This document shows, in pieces, positions 36,953 to 45,485 of a stretch of DNA of 64,000 nucleotides. Location of the stretch: assembly GCA_040754075.1 (NCBI GenBank), contig JBFMDH010000001.1, forward strand, positions 1 to 64,000, written 5' to 3'. Both the position numbers and the translations under genes were made by a program. The notes under the pieces were generated by a model that did not search any database, was not told where the DNA came from, and saw only the letters and a list, made by a program, of their open reading frames with translations. The DNA is from Acidobacteriota bacterium. Lineage in GTDB: Bacteria; Acidobacteriota; Blastocatellia; UBA7656. Within the stretch, counting starts at the first letter, position 1. Every line of letters begins with the position of its first letter.

Positions 36953-37648
36953 CTAAAAAGAGACCACACGAACCGGTGTCGCGGCTTCTGAACGCATATA
37001 AATGCGGTCTTGCGCGCCTACGCTGTAGGGACGAATCGGACGCTCGGAAACTCTGCCCGCAGGTCCCGTGACAATAATCGTCGGCATATCGAAATCATCA
37101 GCGATTTCTTCTCTGACATTCGGTGTATAGCGTCTAACGGCTCCCGGCTTGTTTAAAGAAATCAGCCCCGCCGGAATATTGTTTCGGGAAGAACCCATCG
37201 TTTCAACATCAGGAACGAATGACTGGTCGTCGTTACCTCTAGACAGCACAAGAGGGTTGACCTTGAGTCCTTCCGTGTTGGCTGCAACCGCCGTCAATGC
37301 ATTCGGCGAAGTGACCGCAAAAGCCCCAGCATATTGAGCAACAAAAACCCCGATTGTCAGCACCGCCGCAGCCGTGCCAAAGCGTAAGTAATTTGCCGGG
37401 GTAAACCAGGCAAATGTCGGCTGAGTTTTTCTCTCTTCGAGTCGCGCTTTGAGTTGTGCCTGAAAATTCGCAGGCACAGTTATCCCCGGCATTGCACTAA
37501 GCAACTGTCTGAGACTCAGGCGCTCATCGGCAAACCCATGACACGTCGGACACGATTCGAGGTGCGTGGTTACCTCAAAGGGAAGCAAATCAGGGGTATC
37601 TGCTTCGTCAATCTGTTTTTGAATACGCTTGCAATTCATCATAACCAT
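36953..37648 (-). CDS. zinc-finger anti-sigma factor
   Basis: About 231 residues. The N-terminal zf-HC2/ZAS motif HLESCPTCHGF supplies the H-x3-C-x2-C zinc site that clamps an ECF sigma factor. One TM helix follows (FGTAAAVLTIGVFVAQYAG), then a periplasmic tail of about 110 residues ending VRVVSF. Several in-frame starts are close together (ATG 37648, 37642, 37639); the first is used. It lies 57 bases downstream of the sigma gene on the same strand, the classical sigma/anti-sigma order. The signal releasing the sigma factor is unknown. Confidence 0.85.
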   Translation of the reverse strand: MVMMNCKRIQKQIDEADTPDLLPFEVTTHLESCPTCHGFADERLSLRQLLSAMPGITVPANFQAQLKARLEERKTQPTFAWFTPANYLRFGTAAAVLTIGVFVAQYAGAFAVTSPNALTAVAANTEGLKVNPLVLSRGNDDQSFVPDVETMGSSRNNIPAGLISLNKPGAVRRYTPNVREEIADDFDMPTIIVTGPAGRVSERPIRPYSVGAQDRIYMRSEAATPVRVVSF

Positions 37649-37705
37649 TCTCACTTCAATCCAAATCAAAAAGCGATGAGGTCTTCATCCACTTTTTTGA
37701 GCGGC

Positions 37706-38344
37706 TCACAAATAGGCGCTCAGTTTTTCTTTCAAAAGATTGCGGGCGCGATTGATGCGCGATTTTACAGTTCCTTCGGATAAATTCAAAGTTTCGGCGA
37801 TGCGGTCATAACTGAACCCTTCGACATCGCGCAAAACAATTGCCGCGCGATATTTTTCCGGTAATGATTTGATGGCGCGGGCGACCGCTTTACGTCGTTC
37901 ATCATCAATCATGCTTTCATCTTGTAAAGGCTTTTCATCTTGCGGGTCGAGTTCAATCGGGTCGCCATTGTCATCATTGAAGGGGGTGAAGAAAGAAACG
38001 AATCTGCGTCGGGTTCGTCGCCTCAGTTCGCTGATTGCCAGATTGGTCGCAATCCGATAAATGTACGTCGAAAAACTGTAATTGGCTTCGTACCGCGAAG
38101 CACTGGTATAAATTCTGATAAAGGTCTCTTGCGATAATTCTACTGCGCGTTCGTAATCATCTATCATGCGATAGATAAAATTGGTTATCGGATTTTTATA
38201 GCGGCGGACAATCTCCTGAAACGCAAATTCATCACCATCTCGCACAGCCGCAATTAACTCGTGGTCGCTGGCTGATTCGATTGATCGCGTCCCGCTTATT
38301 TCTATCGCCTGAACTTCTTGTGTGACTGTGGCCATCCAGCCCAT
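37706..38344 (-). CDS. ECF RNA polymerase sigma factor (RpoE-like)
   Basis: 212 residues. Region 2 (FAFQEIVRRYKNPITNFIYR, ELSQETFIRIY, FSTYIYRIATNLAISELRR) binds core polymerase and the -10 element. Region 4 (LPEKYRAAIVLRDVEGFSYD, LNLSEGTVKSRINRARNLL) is the helix-turn-helix for the -35. A roughly 35-residue acidic linker (FNDDNGDPIELDPQDE) lies between them. It heads the sigma/anti-sigma/HtrA-like unit and is probably autoregulated. Confidence 0.93.
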   Translation of the reverse strand: MGWMATVTQEVQAIEISGTRSIESASDHELIAAVRDGDEFAFQEIVRRYKNPITNFIYRMIDDYERAVELSQETFIRIYTSASRYEANYSFSTYIYRIATNLAISELRRRTRRRFVSFFTPFNDDNGDPIELDPQDEKPLQDESMIDDERRKAVARAIKSLPEKYRAAIVLRDVEGFSYDRIAETLNLSEGTVKSRINRARNLLKEKLSAYL

Positions 38345-38376
38345 CGTTGCCTCGTAAATGATGTTTACCCTCCTGC

Positions 38377-38417
38377 ATTATACAATTTGTCTCACGCCCG
38401 ATTAAACCCAAAGTTCC
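38377..38417 (-). promoter_or_regulatory. candidate promoter of the sigma-factor operon
   Basis: On the minus strand GGAACTT (38417-38411) matches the -35 of RpoE-type ECF sigma factors, followed about 16 bp later by GAGAC. TATAAT (38382-38377) gives a possible housekeeping -10. Either or both could drive the operon; the ECF-like box would fit autoregulation. Confidence 0.4.
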
Positions 38418-38435
38418 CGAAATGTTCGATTTGGC

Positions 38436-38803
38436 TTGGTGTGGAAACGTATTAAGAGTTGCGCTAATGATTTACTGGAAGTATCGAATCATCTTGCAGG
38501 CGCAAATTTTACGGGCTTGAACCCTCATCGAAGTCTCGCGCTTGTTTATCGCAGAGGTTTAAGAAGCACAGCATCGGCTCACCCTGAAAAAAGGCGATTC
38601 GAGCAATCGGACTATGCTCTCAAAGCGGCGCAGCGCCTTTGCTCAAGTTAGAGATGGCGAGTAGGTAAGGTTGTTCCGATTAAGAGGTATTAGTAACGAA
38701 AGTACCCAGAGGGTCAATCAACTTGACCGGATAGCTTTGTCGAGGATGACCTGTTCAGGTCAACTCATCGCAGTTTTTGACAGAATTTGTGCCAACTCAT
38801 AAA
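38436..38803. other. intergenic region without a convincing gene
   Basis: The divergent gap between the sigma operon and the pilin operon spans about 560 bp. A 71-codon open frame at 38436-38651 has no recognisable motif or ribosome site, and I do not call it. The 3' end holds a sigma-54-type promoter, listed separately. Confidence 0.4.
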
Positions 38804-38819
38804 TGGCATACTGATTGCT
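38804..38819 (+). promoter_or_regulatory. sigma-54 (RpoN) type promoter of the pseudopilin operon
   Basis: TGGCATACTGATTGCT matches the -24/-12 consensus TGGCAC-N5-TTGCW. The invariant GG and GC are exactly 10 bases apart. It lies about 90 bases before the first prepilin gene. RpoN-dependent pilin transcription is established for type IV pili in other bacteria. An activator-binding site was not identified. Confidence 0.55.
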
Positions 38820-38907
38820 AAAAACTAATTGCTAAAAGATAGACAGGTGGTTGGCTCATCGTCTTTGAATTTCCGCAATCTGGCATGAGGAAAAAGGGAA
38901 TGTACCT

Positions 38908-39492
38908 ATGAAAAGTTGGACTTCAAATCGGCAAACCGGATTTACGGTTCTCGAAACAGCAGTGGTCATCTTGATTATTGGTCTTGTAGCGGCTTTCGCG
39001 ACTCCCCAAATAAACTACGCGATTAAGGAATACCGGCTCAATGCCGCATCGAGTCAATTTATGGATGCGATTAATAAAGCCAAGATGCAGGCTATATCGG
39101 AAAGTAACCAGGCAGGTATAGCCGTCGATATAAACGGGCGACGTATGGGGGTAGTGACTTACAAAGATGATGGCGTCACCGTCGAGAGCATCGTCTTTGT
39201 GCCCTTGCCGGAAGGAATTAATTTTCAGCGACCAACCGGAGTGACGGCTGCGCCGGATGGCGTTACCGGCTCCGGCGTCGTGTCTTTTCCACTGACGGAC
39301 GGCTATTACATTCAGAATTTCAATACGCGCGGTTTTCCGGTGGTGGCATCAGGCACGGATGTGGTTTCGATGTTCTTTGGCAACGGGAAAAATTACAAGG
39401 CGATTACCATATCAAGCGTAGGGGGCGTTCGCTCATACCGACTTGAGAATGCTAAATGGGTAAACACGCGGAGCGGAACAACAACCAATTAG
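38908..39492 (+). CDS. GspH/FimT-type prepilin-like protein
   Basis: 194 residues. The prepilin peptidase site GFTVLE, followed by the hydrophobic helix TAVVILIIGLVAAFATPQ, begins about residue 11; cleavage would be after Gly with Glu+5 present. The C-terminal beta domain (KAKMQAISESNQAGIAVDIN, VVSMFFGNGKNYKAITIS) fits minor pseudopilins of the GspH/FimT family. It is the first gene of a four-gene set with PilV-, PilW- and PilX-like proteins, which together prime type IV pilus assembly. Confidence 0.88.
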   Translation: MKSWTSNRQTGFTVLETAVVILIIGLVAAFATPQINYAIKEYRLNAASSQFMDAINKAKMQAISESNQAGIAVDINGRRMGVVTYKDDGVTVESIVFVPLPEGINFQRPTGVTAAPDGVTGSGVVSFPLTDGYYIQNFNTRGFPVVASGTDVVSMFFGNGKNYKAITISSVGGVRSYRLENAKWVNTRSGTTTN

Positions 39493-39529
39493 ACGAAATA
39501 TTAACTGGCATTTGCTTGAGGTGACGAAC

Positions 39530-40003
39530 ATGGAAACGAACAGCAATAATGAAAGCGGATTTACCTTGATTGAGGTGACGATTGCCTCGCTGATCACTTT
39601 GATGGGATTGATATTTTTGGCAGGGCTGTTTACGCTTGCCATCTCGCAAAACCGTCTGGTCAAACAATACACCTCCACAACATTATTGGCGCAAGAAAAA
39701 ATTGAAGAGTTAAACGCGGTTGAAAACAACGATAATCGATTAAAGCCGGGCGGCAATCTGACGACCGCGGCAACCGCCAATGGCATCAATTACTATGATT
39801 CCGTCTATGTTGATGATTCAGGGCAGGTGACGACTATCATTCCACAAGGACAAGCTCCCAACTATAAAAGATACTGGTTAATCCAAAGCGATCCGCAATT
39901 GAAAAACTCGGTCATCATTTCGGTTCGCGTGGTTTCGATGCAACCCGGACGAAACCTCAAGAAATTTGAAGAGACCACCCTGGCAACGGTGCGATCATGG
40001 TAA
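39530..40003 (+). CDS. PilV-like minor prepilin
   Basis: 157 residues from ATG 39530, which has GAGGTG six bases upstream. The prepilin motif GFTLIEVTIASLITLMGLIF is near the N-terminus, followed by LLAQEKIEELNAVE, typical of PilV/GspI minor pilins. The beta domain is short. The gene overlaps the longest frame of the next gene, showing tight operon packing. Confidence 0.85.
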   Translation: METNSNNESGFTLIEVTIASLITLMGLIFLAGLFTLAISQNRLVKQYTSTTLLAQEKIEELNAVENNDNRLKPGGNLTTAATANGINYYDSVYVDDSGQVTTIIPQGQAPNYKRYWLIQSDPQLKNSVIISVRVVSMQPGRNLKKFEETTLATVRSW

Positions 40004-40014
40004 AGGGGAAGCGT

Positions 40015-41076
40015 ATGACAGACAAAGTGATAAACACGAAGATCAAAGATGAAGGCGGCTTCTCGCTATTGGAAGTAGTGGTGGCGATGTTGCTAACCAT
40101 CGGGCTGATGGGACTGGTGTTTAGTTTGACTGGCAGAAATCAGCAGATTTTTGTTACCGAATCGAGTGTCGTGGATATGAATCAAAACATCAGGACGGCA
40201 ACCGACCTGTTGACCCGCGATATTCAATCTTCGGGAGTTGGGTTGCCGGTCACTTACGGCAATTTCGCATCCATTTTTTATACGGATGGAGCCAATGGCG
40301 CACCCGATTCCATTTTGATGCTCAACGGCGATCCGTTTTCGCCGGTTGCGGATGTCGATGAACGGGCTGCCGGCAGCGCGGAATTCTTTTTATTTATGCC
40401 TAACGATGTCATTGTCACCGGCAGCGGCAGTAATCAGCAATTTTCTTACGTTGATCGCACCGGGAGTTCTAAACCCATCTACCTGGATTATGAAACCGAC
40501 CCGTATAAAAGACGCTACATTGTCTATGATGAAACCCAGGCAATGATTCTTGACCTGACCAAAGATGGTCAAACTGTAGGCAATGGCGCGACCGAACGCA
40601 TCAACATTCAACATAACCCGACCAGTTACTTGAATCCGCCAAGTGTGTTCGGAACCGTGGTGGGAACCGGCGAGCCGAACTATGAAAAAGCGAAACTCGC
40701 GGTTCTCGGAAGCACGCTTGGCTATCGGCTCAATACGGTAACCGGAGAGTTGGAAAGAACTGAAGATTTGGTGAAATGGTATCCGGTGGCGCGCGGCATC
40801 ATCAACTTTCAAATCGAATATCGTGTGGTGTTGAAAAACGCCAGCGATACCGTGGAAGAAAAAGTCACCAATGTTCCCGGCGATGGAACGGATGCGACGG
40901 CAGGCGGAACACTCACCTCGCGCAGAGATATACGCTCGGTGATTATTACGATACAAGCGGAGACGCCTGATATACCGCGCGGCAACAAGAGCTACCGGCA
41001 AGTCACGCATAAATTTGAAGTCGCGCCGCGCAACTTGAATCTGGTAAACAACAACAATCTTAGCGTGGATCAATAG
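40015..41076 (+). CDS. PilW-like minor prepilin
   Basis: 353 residues from ATG 40015 (AAAGGGGA just upstream). The prepilin site GGFSLLEVVVAMLLTIGLMG is followed by DMNQNIRTATDLLTRDIQSSGVG, here cited as DLLTRDIQSSGVG, the usual PilW/GspJ start of the globular domain. The rest (RRDIRSVIITIQAETP) is beta-rich. It is the third gene of the operon and probably part of the initiating pilus tip. Confidence 0.87.
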   Translation: MTDKVINTKIKDEGGFSLLEVVVAMLLTIGLMGLVFSLTGRNQQIFVTESSVVDMNQNIRTATDLLTRDIQSSGVGLPVTYGNFASIFYTDGANGAPDSILMLNGDPFSPVADVDERAAGSAEFFLFMPNDVIVTGSGSNQQFSYVDRTGSSKPIYLDYETDPYKRRYIVYDETQAMILDLTKDGQTVGNGATERINIQHNPTSYLNPPSVFGTVVGTGEPNYEKAKLAVLGSTLGYRLNTVTGELERTEDLVKWYPVARGIINFQIEYRVVLKNASDTVEEKVTNVPGDGTDATAGGTLTSRRDIRSVIITIQAETPDIPRGNKSYRQVTHKFEVAPRNLNLVNNNNLSVDQ

Positions 41077-41083
41077 AGGGAAT

Positions 41084-43117
41084 ATGACGAGACAGAATCA
41101 TTCAAATTACGGAAGCGAACGCGGAATGGCGTTGATTACTGCGCTGTTGATGTCGGCAATTCTGTTGGCTTTAGGAATGGCGGTCGTGATGTCGGCGACA
41201 ACCGACACCATCATCACCAAAAGTCAGCGTTTAGGCGAACAATCATTTTTTGCTGCCGATGCCGGCGTTGCCATTGCGCGTCGGGCTTTGGCGGAAGCCC
41301 TTCAGGAAGAGGTCGAGAAAATTCAAGCGGGAACCGCCCCGTTCTTTGATAGCGTTGATGAAACGCCTCAGTCAGGCGAATTCCCGGATATTCAGGTGGT
41401 TCCCAACCCGGTGACCAATTCCAACCATCAATTTTACGCGAATGTAAAAGCCAGAGCCGAACAGCTTGCCCGAGTTACAGCGCGCGATCAGATGATGAAA
41501 GACCTCAATGGCTCGGAATTCACGTTTAACTTTTTGCCGTTTTCCGGCACCGTGACGCTCAGAAAAGAAGCCGGGATCGCCGACCGCGCGACGGAAACCA
41601 TCAGGTTGCGTTATGGATTGGAGATTACCGGAAAGACCGATGCCGGCGGCAAAGCTGCGCTGGTGGAGACCGGATTCATCTCGCTGAACATCAATCTGGT
41701 CAATAACACTGTGCCTTCATCGACTCGCGATTTCGCGTTTTCGGGATTTGGAACCTTTTATGATGACGGCGATTCCATCGCTGCGGCGGCGCTTGCCACA
41801 GGTATCTATTCAGGTCCCGTGCATACCAACACCCATTACAGTTTCCGTTCTTCAAACAGCGTTACTTTTCGCAATGTGGTCTCTCAGGTTGACGATTACA
41901 TTCGTATGAACAGCACCAGTTTTGCGAGCGGACATCGAAGCGTACCGACAACCGATATTACCGGCATAGACATCAGCGCCGAAGGTTATAAGCGGGTCGC
42001 CAGAGTGCCGCTGCCGGAAAATAATTTTTCGCAGGAATACGCCGTGATTAACTCGACCGGCGTGTTAGACCTCAATGCCGATGGGACGCCGGTTGACCCG
42101 CCGGGAGTCATACCGGTTGACAATCAGGGAGACCCGATTCCCGTATTTGACAATGACGGACGGGTGAATGTTCATGTGCTCAAAGCCAACCTGCGAACCG
42201 CATCCAATACGCAACCAACCATCACCGGCAATAACCTGGCTTCCGGTGTTTATGTTTCATCGGCTGATGGCAGCACGATTACCGGCGCAGGGATTTATGT
42301 GGAAGGCAATGCCGACGATGTTCAGCTTTATGCGCTCAATGGCGATCAATATTATGTCGTCAAACAAGGCAGCAATACGACCACCATCAAGGTCAGCGCC
42401 TCGTTAAACCAAACGACCATTACCAAAGGTTCAAATTCAACGACCTTCACGGGAATCCCTATGGATAAATCTGACCCGAATAATATAAAACCGGGGGTAT
42501 CGTTTTTTGTAGACGGCAGCATCGTCAGTTTGCGTGGCGGCAAAGACGGTTCGACCAACCGACGGGCGCTCGCTTCAGGCTCAAGAGTGACCATCACAGC
42601 GCAACGTCACATCACCTTGACCGGAGATATAAAATTCACCGACCCGGTGGTTGATTCCTTTGGCAACCCGGTTTCCAATATCTCGAGCGCGCAAAATGTC
42701 CTTGGCATCTTCACCAATGATGGCAACGTCTATACCAAGCCGAACTCGCAATATGTCAGCGGTCCTGGTCTGAGCATGGAAGTCAATGCGGCGGTGGCGG
42801 CTTTCAACAGCAAAACCAGCAATGACGGCGGACAAATCGAAGGCTCATTCACTTATGCCAGTGGCAGCACCACGCCGGGGAATAACGATGTGTTCGTGTT
42901 GATCGGTTCGCGTGTGCAATCGAAAGCCAATCTGACGAACTACAAAAAAGTAAACCGCTTTTTTGATGTGCGGTTTTCGGGTGGCAAGTTTGCTCCGCCA
43001 TTTTATCCGGGAACTTCATATGAATTGAACAATGAGGAGTTGCCCGGCGATGTCGCGATTTCTGTCATTGATGACCCACGGGCGACCGGGATGACCTGGT
43101 TTCGCGAAAATAAGTAA
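41084..43117 (+). CDS. PilX-like pilus assembly protein, extended
   Basis: 677 residues, much longer than typical PilX (about 200). The N-terminus has the PilX_N hydrophobic block ERGMALITALLMSAILLALG followed by DTIITKSQRLGEQSFFAADA, whose SFFAADAG is a common signature. It lacks a classical GFxxxE cleavage motif, with Glu only upstream. The long C-terminal part is Ser/Thr/Asn/Gly-rich and may fold as a beta-helix or adhesin-like tip domain (TITGNNLASGVYVSSADGST). It starts eight bases after the PilW-like stop and closes the operon. A surface-exposed tip role is inferred. Confidence 0.83.
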   Translation: MTRQNHSNYGSERGMALITALLMSAILLALGMAVVMSATTDTIITKSQRLGEQSFFAADAGVAIARRALAEALQEEVEKIQAGTAPFFDSVDETPQSGEFPDIQVVPNPVTNSNHQFYANVKARAEQLARVTARDQMMKDLNGSEFTFNFLPFSGTVTLRKEAGIADRATETIRLRYGLEITGKTDAGGKAALVETGFISLNINLVNNTVPSSTRDFAFSGFGTFYDDGDSIAAAALATGIYSGPVHTNTHYSFRSSNSVTFRNVVSQVDDYIRMNSTSFASGHRSVPTTDITGIDISAEGYKRVARVPLPENNFSQEYAVINSTGVLDLNADGTPVDPPGVIPVDNQGDPIPVFDNDGRVNVHVLKANLRTASNTQPTITGNNLASGVYVSSADGSTITGAGIYVEGNADDVQLYALNGDQYYVVKQGSNTTTIKVSASLNQTTITKGSNSTTFTGIPMDKSDPNNIKPGVSFFVDGSIVSLRGGKDGSTNRRALASGSRVTITAQRHITLTGDIKFTDPVVDSFGNPVSNISSAQNVLGIFTNDGNVYTKPNSQYVSGPGLSMEVNAAVAAFNSKTSNDGGQIEGSFTYASGSTTPGNNDVFVLIGSRVQSKANLTNYKKVNRFFDVRFSGGKFAPPFYPGTSYELNNEELPGDVAISVIDDPRATGMTWFRENK

Positions 43118-43412
43118 AAGTAGCTGGAAGCGCACCATTGGTGTTTAGCGATTGTGGGCTTCCGCAGTTTGCGTTTAGCCGTTTAATCACCTGATGAAGG
43201 GGGTATGCGTATCGGCTTGCCACGTTAAGGCAATACGAAAAGAAGCCTGCTCATTCCGACTCACTTGAAATCAGATAAAGCGCCGTCAGGGAACCTTGAA
43301 ACCGGGTTTTCGGATGGCGTAGTTTTTTTCTGATGAGAGAGGGTTGCCGATAAGCGAAAATTTCCCGCCGGATATTTAATTGCCTAATTGCCGTGTTGAT
43401 GCACCGAACTAT
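43118..43412. other. intergenic region without a convincing gene
   Basis: The gap between the pilin operon and the yceD-fab operon is about 400 bp. The only sizeable open frame (43251-43490, minus) overlaps a good plus-strand promoter and has no motif, so it is not called. No terminator with a T-run is seen after the pilin genes. Confidence 0.4.
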
Positions 43413-43441
43413 TTGACAAAAGAGAAGTCGCTTATAATAAT
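43413..43441 (+). promoter_or_regulatory. sigma-70 promoter of the yceD-rpmF-fab operon
   Basis: A perfect TTGACA (43413-43418), a 17-bp spacer and AATAAT (43436-43441) lie 78 bases before yceD. An overlapping TATAAT at 43433 would give a too-short spacer of 14. Confidence 0.65.
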
Positions 43442-43518
43442 GAATGTCTTTTGCGTGAAGCGGTTTTTTGCTTGATGGGAAGCATGACACAAGGCACGCG
43501 GGCAGTTTTTGTTAGCCT

Positions 43519-44040
43519 ATGGAACTCAACATCAGTCAGATTGATGAGCGAGATGGACTGAACCTCACCCATCGATATACGGAAGGGGAAATCGGTTTAG
43601 TTGGAAACGACGGCAAACTCGTTGGTCGAACCGCTGTCAATCTTCAAGCCACACGCGAAGGTGAAGAAGTTTTGTTGCGCGGCAGCGTGCAGGCAAATGT
43701 GCAGTTTGAATGCGACAGATGCCTCGTGGAGATGACGGTTCCGGTCACTCAGAGTTTCGATTTGCTTTATCTTCCGGCAAGCCACCGCAATGCGCGCGAA
43801 GAACATGAATTAAAAGCAGATGATCTTTCAATCGCCTATTATCAGGGGCACTTGATTAATTTAGATGACCTTGTGCGCGAACAGATTGAACTGACGCTGC
43901 CCATGACCCGGATTTGCCGCGAAAACTGTCAGGGGCTTTGCACCGAGTGCGGAGCCAATTTGAATGAAGGCAAATGTAATTGCGGCAATCAGCAGATAGA
44001 CCCGCGATGGGCTGCGCTCAAGGGCTTGAAAACAAATTAA
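43519..44040 (+). CDS. yceD: YceD/DUF177 family protein
   Basis: 173 residues. The pattern LLRGSVQANVQFECDRCLVE, MTVPV and the Cys-rich end LCRENCQGLCTECGANL...CNC, here seen as CRENCQGLCTECGAN, matches DUF177, a family with paired CxxC zinc sites. E. coli YceD is tied to 23S rRNA processing or accumulation. It sits directly upstream of rpmF, an order conserved across many bacteria. It heads the operon behind a strong promoter. Confidence 0.9.
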   Translation: MELNISQIDERDGLNLTHRYTEGEIGLVGNDGKLVGRTAVNLQATREGEEVLLRGSVQANVQFECDRCLVEMTVPVTQSFDLLYLPASHRNAREEHELKADDLSIAYYQGHLINLDDLVREQIELTLPMTRICRENCQGLCTECGANLNEGKCNCGNQQIDPRWAALKGLKTN

Positions 44041-44055
44041 GGAGTTTTATTTACC

Positions 44056-44244
44056 ATGCCAAATCCGAAACGCAAACATTCAAAATCGCGTACCGGCAAT
44101 CGCCGCGCGCATGATTTTTTAGCTACACCTGCCATTAATGCCTGTACACAATGCGGGGCTGCCGTAATGCAACACCGCGTCTGCCAGAAATGCGGTTTCT
44201 ATCGCGGTCGTAAAGTCATGGAAGTCAAAGAAGACAACCGCTAG
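44056..44244 (+). CDS. rpmF: 50S ribosomal protein L32
   Basis: 62 residues, the usual length. MPNPKRKHSKSRTGNRRAH is the basic N-terminus; CTQCGAAVMQHRVCQKCGFY supplies the four-Cys zinc ribbon, so this is the zinc-binding (C+) form. It follows yceD by 15 bases and has AAGGAG upstream. Location: large ribosomal subunit. Confidence 0.97.
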   Translation: MPNPKRKHSKSRTGNRRAHDFLATPAINACTQCGAAVMQHRVCQKCGFYRGRKVMEVKEDNR

Positions 44245-44249
44245 TTTTA

Positions 44250-44375
44250 ATTGCGGATTGCGAAATGCGGATTGCGGATTGATGAAGAAATCGTTCAATT
44301 CCTAATCGGCAAAACACAATCAAAAGGTAAATGCGAAATTTCAAATTGCACAATCAAAATCTGCAATCCGCAATC
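44250..44375. repeat. inverted heptamer-array element (GGATTGC word)
   Basis: The left arm 44250-44281 reads ATTGCGG, ATTGCGA, AATGCGG, ATTGCGG. The right arm about 44330-44375 is its diverged inverse (ATTGCGG, ATTGCAG, then decaying units on the minus strand). It fills the rpmF-plsX gap. Confidence 0.72.
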
Positions 44376-44386
44376 GAAAGGTTGGA

Positions 44387-45391
44387 ATGCTGAAAATCGC
44401 TGTTGATGCTATGGGAGGCGATTATGCTCCCGCAAGCGAAGTCGAGGGTGCCATTCAGGCGGTGCGTGAACTCGACGCGAGCGTCATTCTGGTCGGACAA
44501 ATCGAAAAAATCCAAAGCGAACTCGCAAAACATCGCGCCGCTCAGGACGCAGTTTGGGATGAATCGAAGATTGAAATCGTTGATGCGCGTGAAGTCATCA
44601 CCATGAACGACCCGGTTGCACAGGCGTTTCGTCGCAAACGTGATAGCTCGATTCGCGTCGCCGCCACTCTGGTACAGGAAGGCAAAGCCCACGCACTGGT
44701 CAGCGCCGGCAATACCGGCGCAGTGATGATGACCGCGAAACTGATTATCGGGTCGCTTTCCAAAGTTGATCGCCCGGCGCTTGCAACCGTGTTACCCACT
44801 TATGATCGCGCCGGTGCGGTGTTACTCGATGTCGGTGCCAATGCCGAATGCAAACCGAAACACCTTTATGAATTCGCGGTGATGGGGTCGCTCTATTCGA
44901 GCGCCATCCTCGGCGTTGAAAATCCCCGCGTCGGCGTTCTCTCAATCGGTGAAGAAGAAGAGAAGGGCAACGACCTCACCAAAGAAGCCGCAAAACTGCT
45001 GAAAGATTCCCGGCTCAATTTTATTGGCAATGTCGAAGGTCGTGACCTTTACAACAATCAGGCTGATGTTATTGTCTGTGATGGATTCACCGGCAATGTG
45101 GCTTTGAAGGTCAGCGAAGGCGTCGTCGAATTCATCATGAGCTTTTTTAAGAAGGCGATGGCGGCGTCGGAAGCGAATGCTGCGATGGCTTCCAATCCGG
45201 TATTTGCCAGTTTGCGCAAGCGCCTTGATTATTCCGAATATGGCGGCGCGCCGCTTCTCGGCATCAAGAGCGCAACGGTGATTTGTCACGGGCGTTCCAA
45301 TGCCAAAGCCATCCGCAATGCGATTGCCGTGGCGCGCGATTATTCGGTTGGTAAAGTTAGTGAAAGGATTGAAGAGCAGTTGACAACCTAG
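44387..45391 (+). CDS. plsX: phosphate acyltransferase PlsX
   Basis: 334 residues. It converts acyl-ACP to acyl-phosphate for phospholipid synthesis at the membrane. MLKIAVDAMGGDYAPASEVE is the hallmark N-terminus, with further blocks ALVSAGNTGAVMMTAKLIIG and NVEGRDLYNNQADVIVCDGF, both typical of PlsX. It is flanked by two heptamer elements inside an otherwise standard rpmF-plsX-fabD order. The weak ribosome site AAAGG lies 9 bases before the ATG. Confidence 0.95.
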   Translation: MLKIAVDAMGGDYAPASEVEGAIQAVRELDASVILVGQIEKIQSELAKHRAAQDAVWDESKIEIVDAREVITMNDPVAQAFRRKRDSSIRVAATLVQEGKAHALVSAGNTGAVMMTAKLIIGSLSKVDRPALATVLPTYDRAGAVLLDVGANAECKPKHLYEFAVMGSLYSSAILGVENPRVGVLSIGEEEEKGNDLTKEAAKLLKDSRLNFIGNVEGRDLYNNQADVIVCDGFTGNVALKVSEGVVEFIMSFFKKAMAASEANAAMASNPVFASLRKRLDYSEYGGAPLLGIKSATVICHGRSNAKAIRNAIAVARDYSVGKVSERIEEQLTT

Positions 45392-45483
45392 TCCGTAGCC
45401 CGTAGTCCATCGTCCGTAGCATCTGACAAATACGACGCTAAGGACAACAGACTACGAATAACTACGGACTACGGACTACGGAC
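45390..45483. repeat. inverted heptamer-array element (GTCCGTA word)
   Basis: The left arm 45390-45421 reads AGTCCGT, AGCCCGT, AGTCCAT, CGTCCGT. The right arm 45444-45483 is the inverse (GTCCGTA three times, then decayed units on the minus strand). It fills the plsX-fabD gap and ends two bases before the fabD start. Confidence 0.82.
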
Positions 45484-45485
45484 GA

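Noticed and set aside
38436-38651. 71-codon open frame upstream of the pilin operon
   Set aside because: No motif and no ribosome site; it precedes a promoter and has non-coding-like composition.
43251-43490. 79-codon minus-strand frame before yceD
   Set aside because: It overlaps the strong TTGACA/AATAAT promoter on the other strand and has no recognisable domain.
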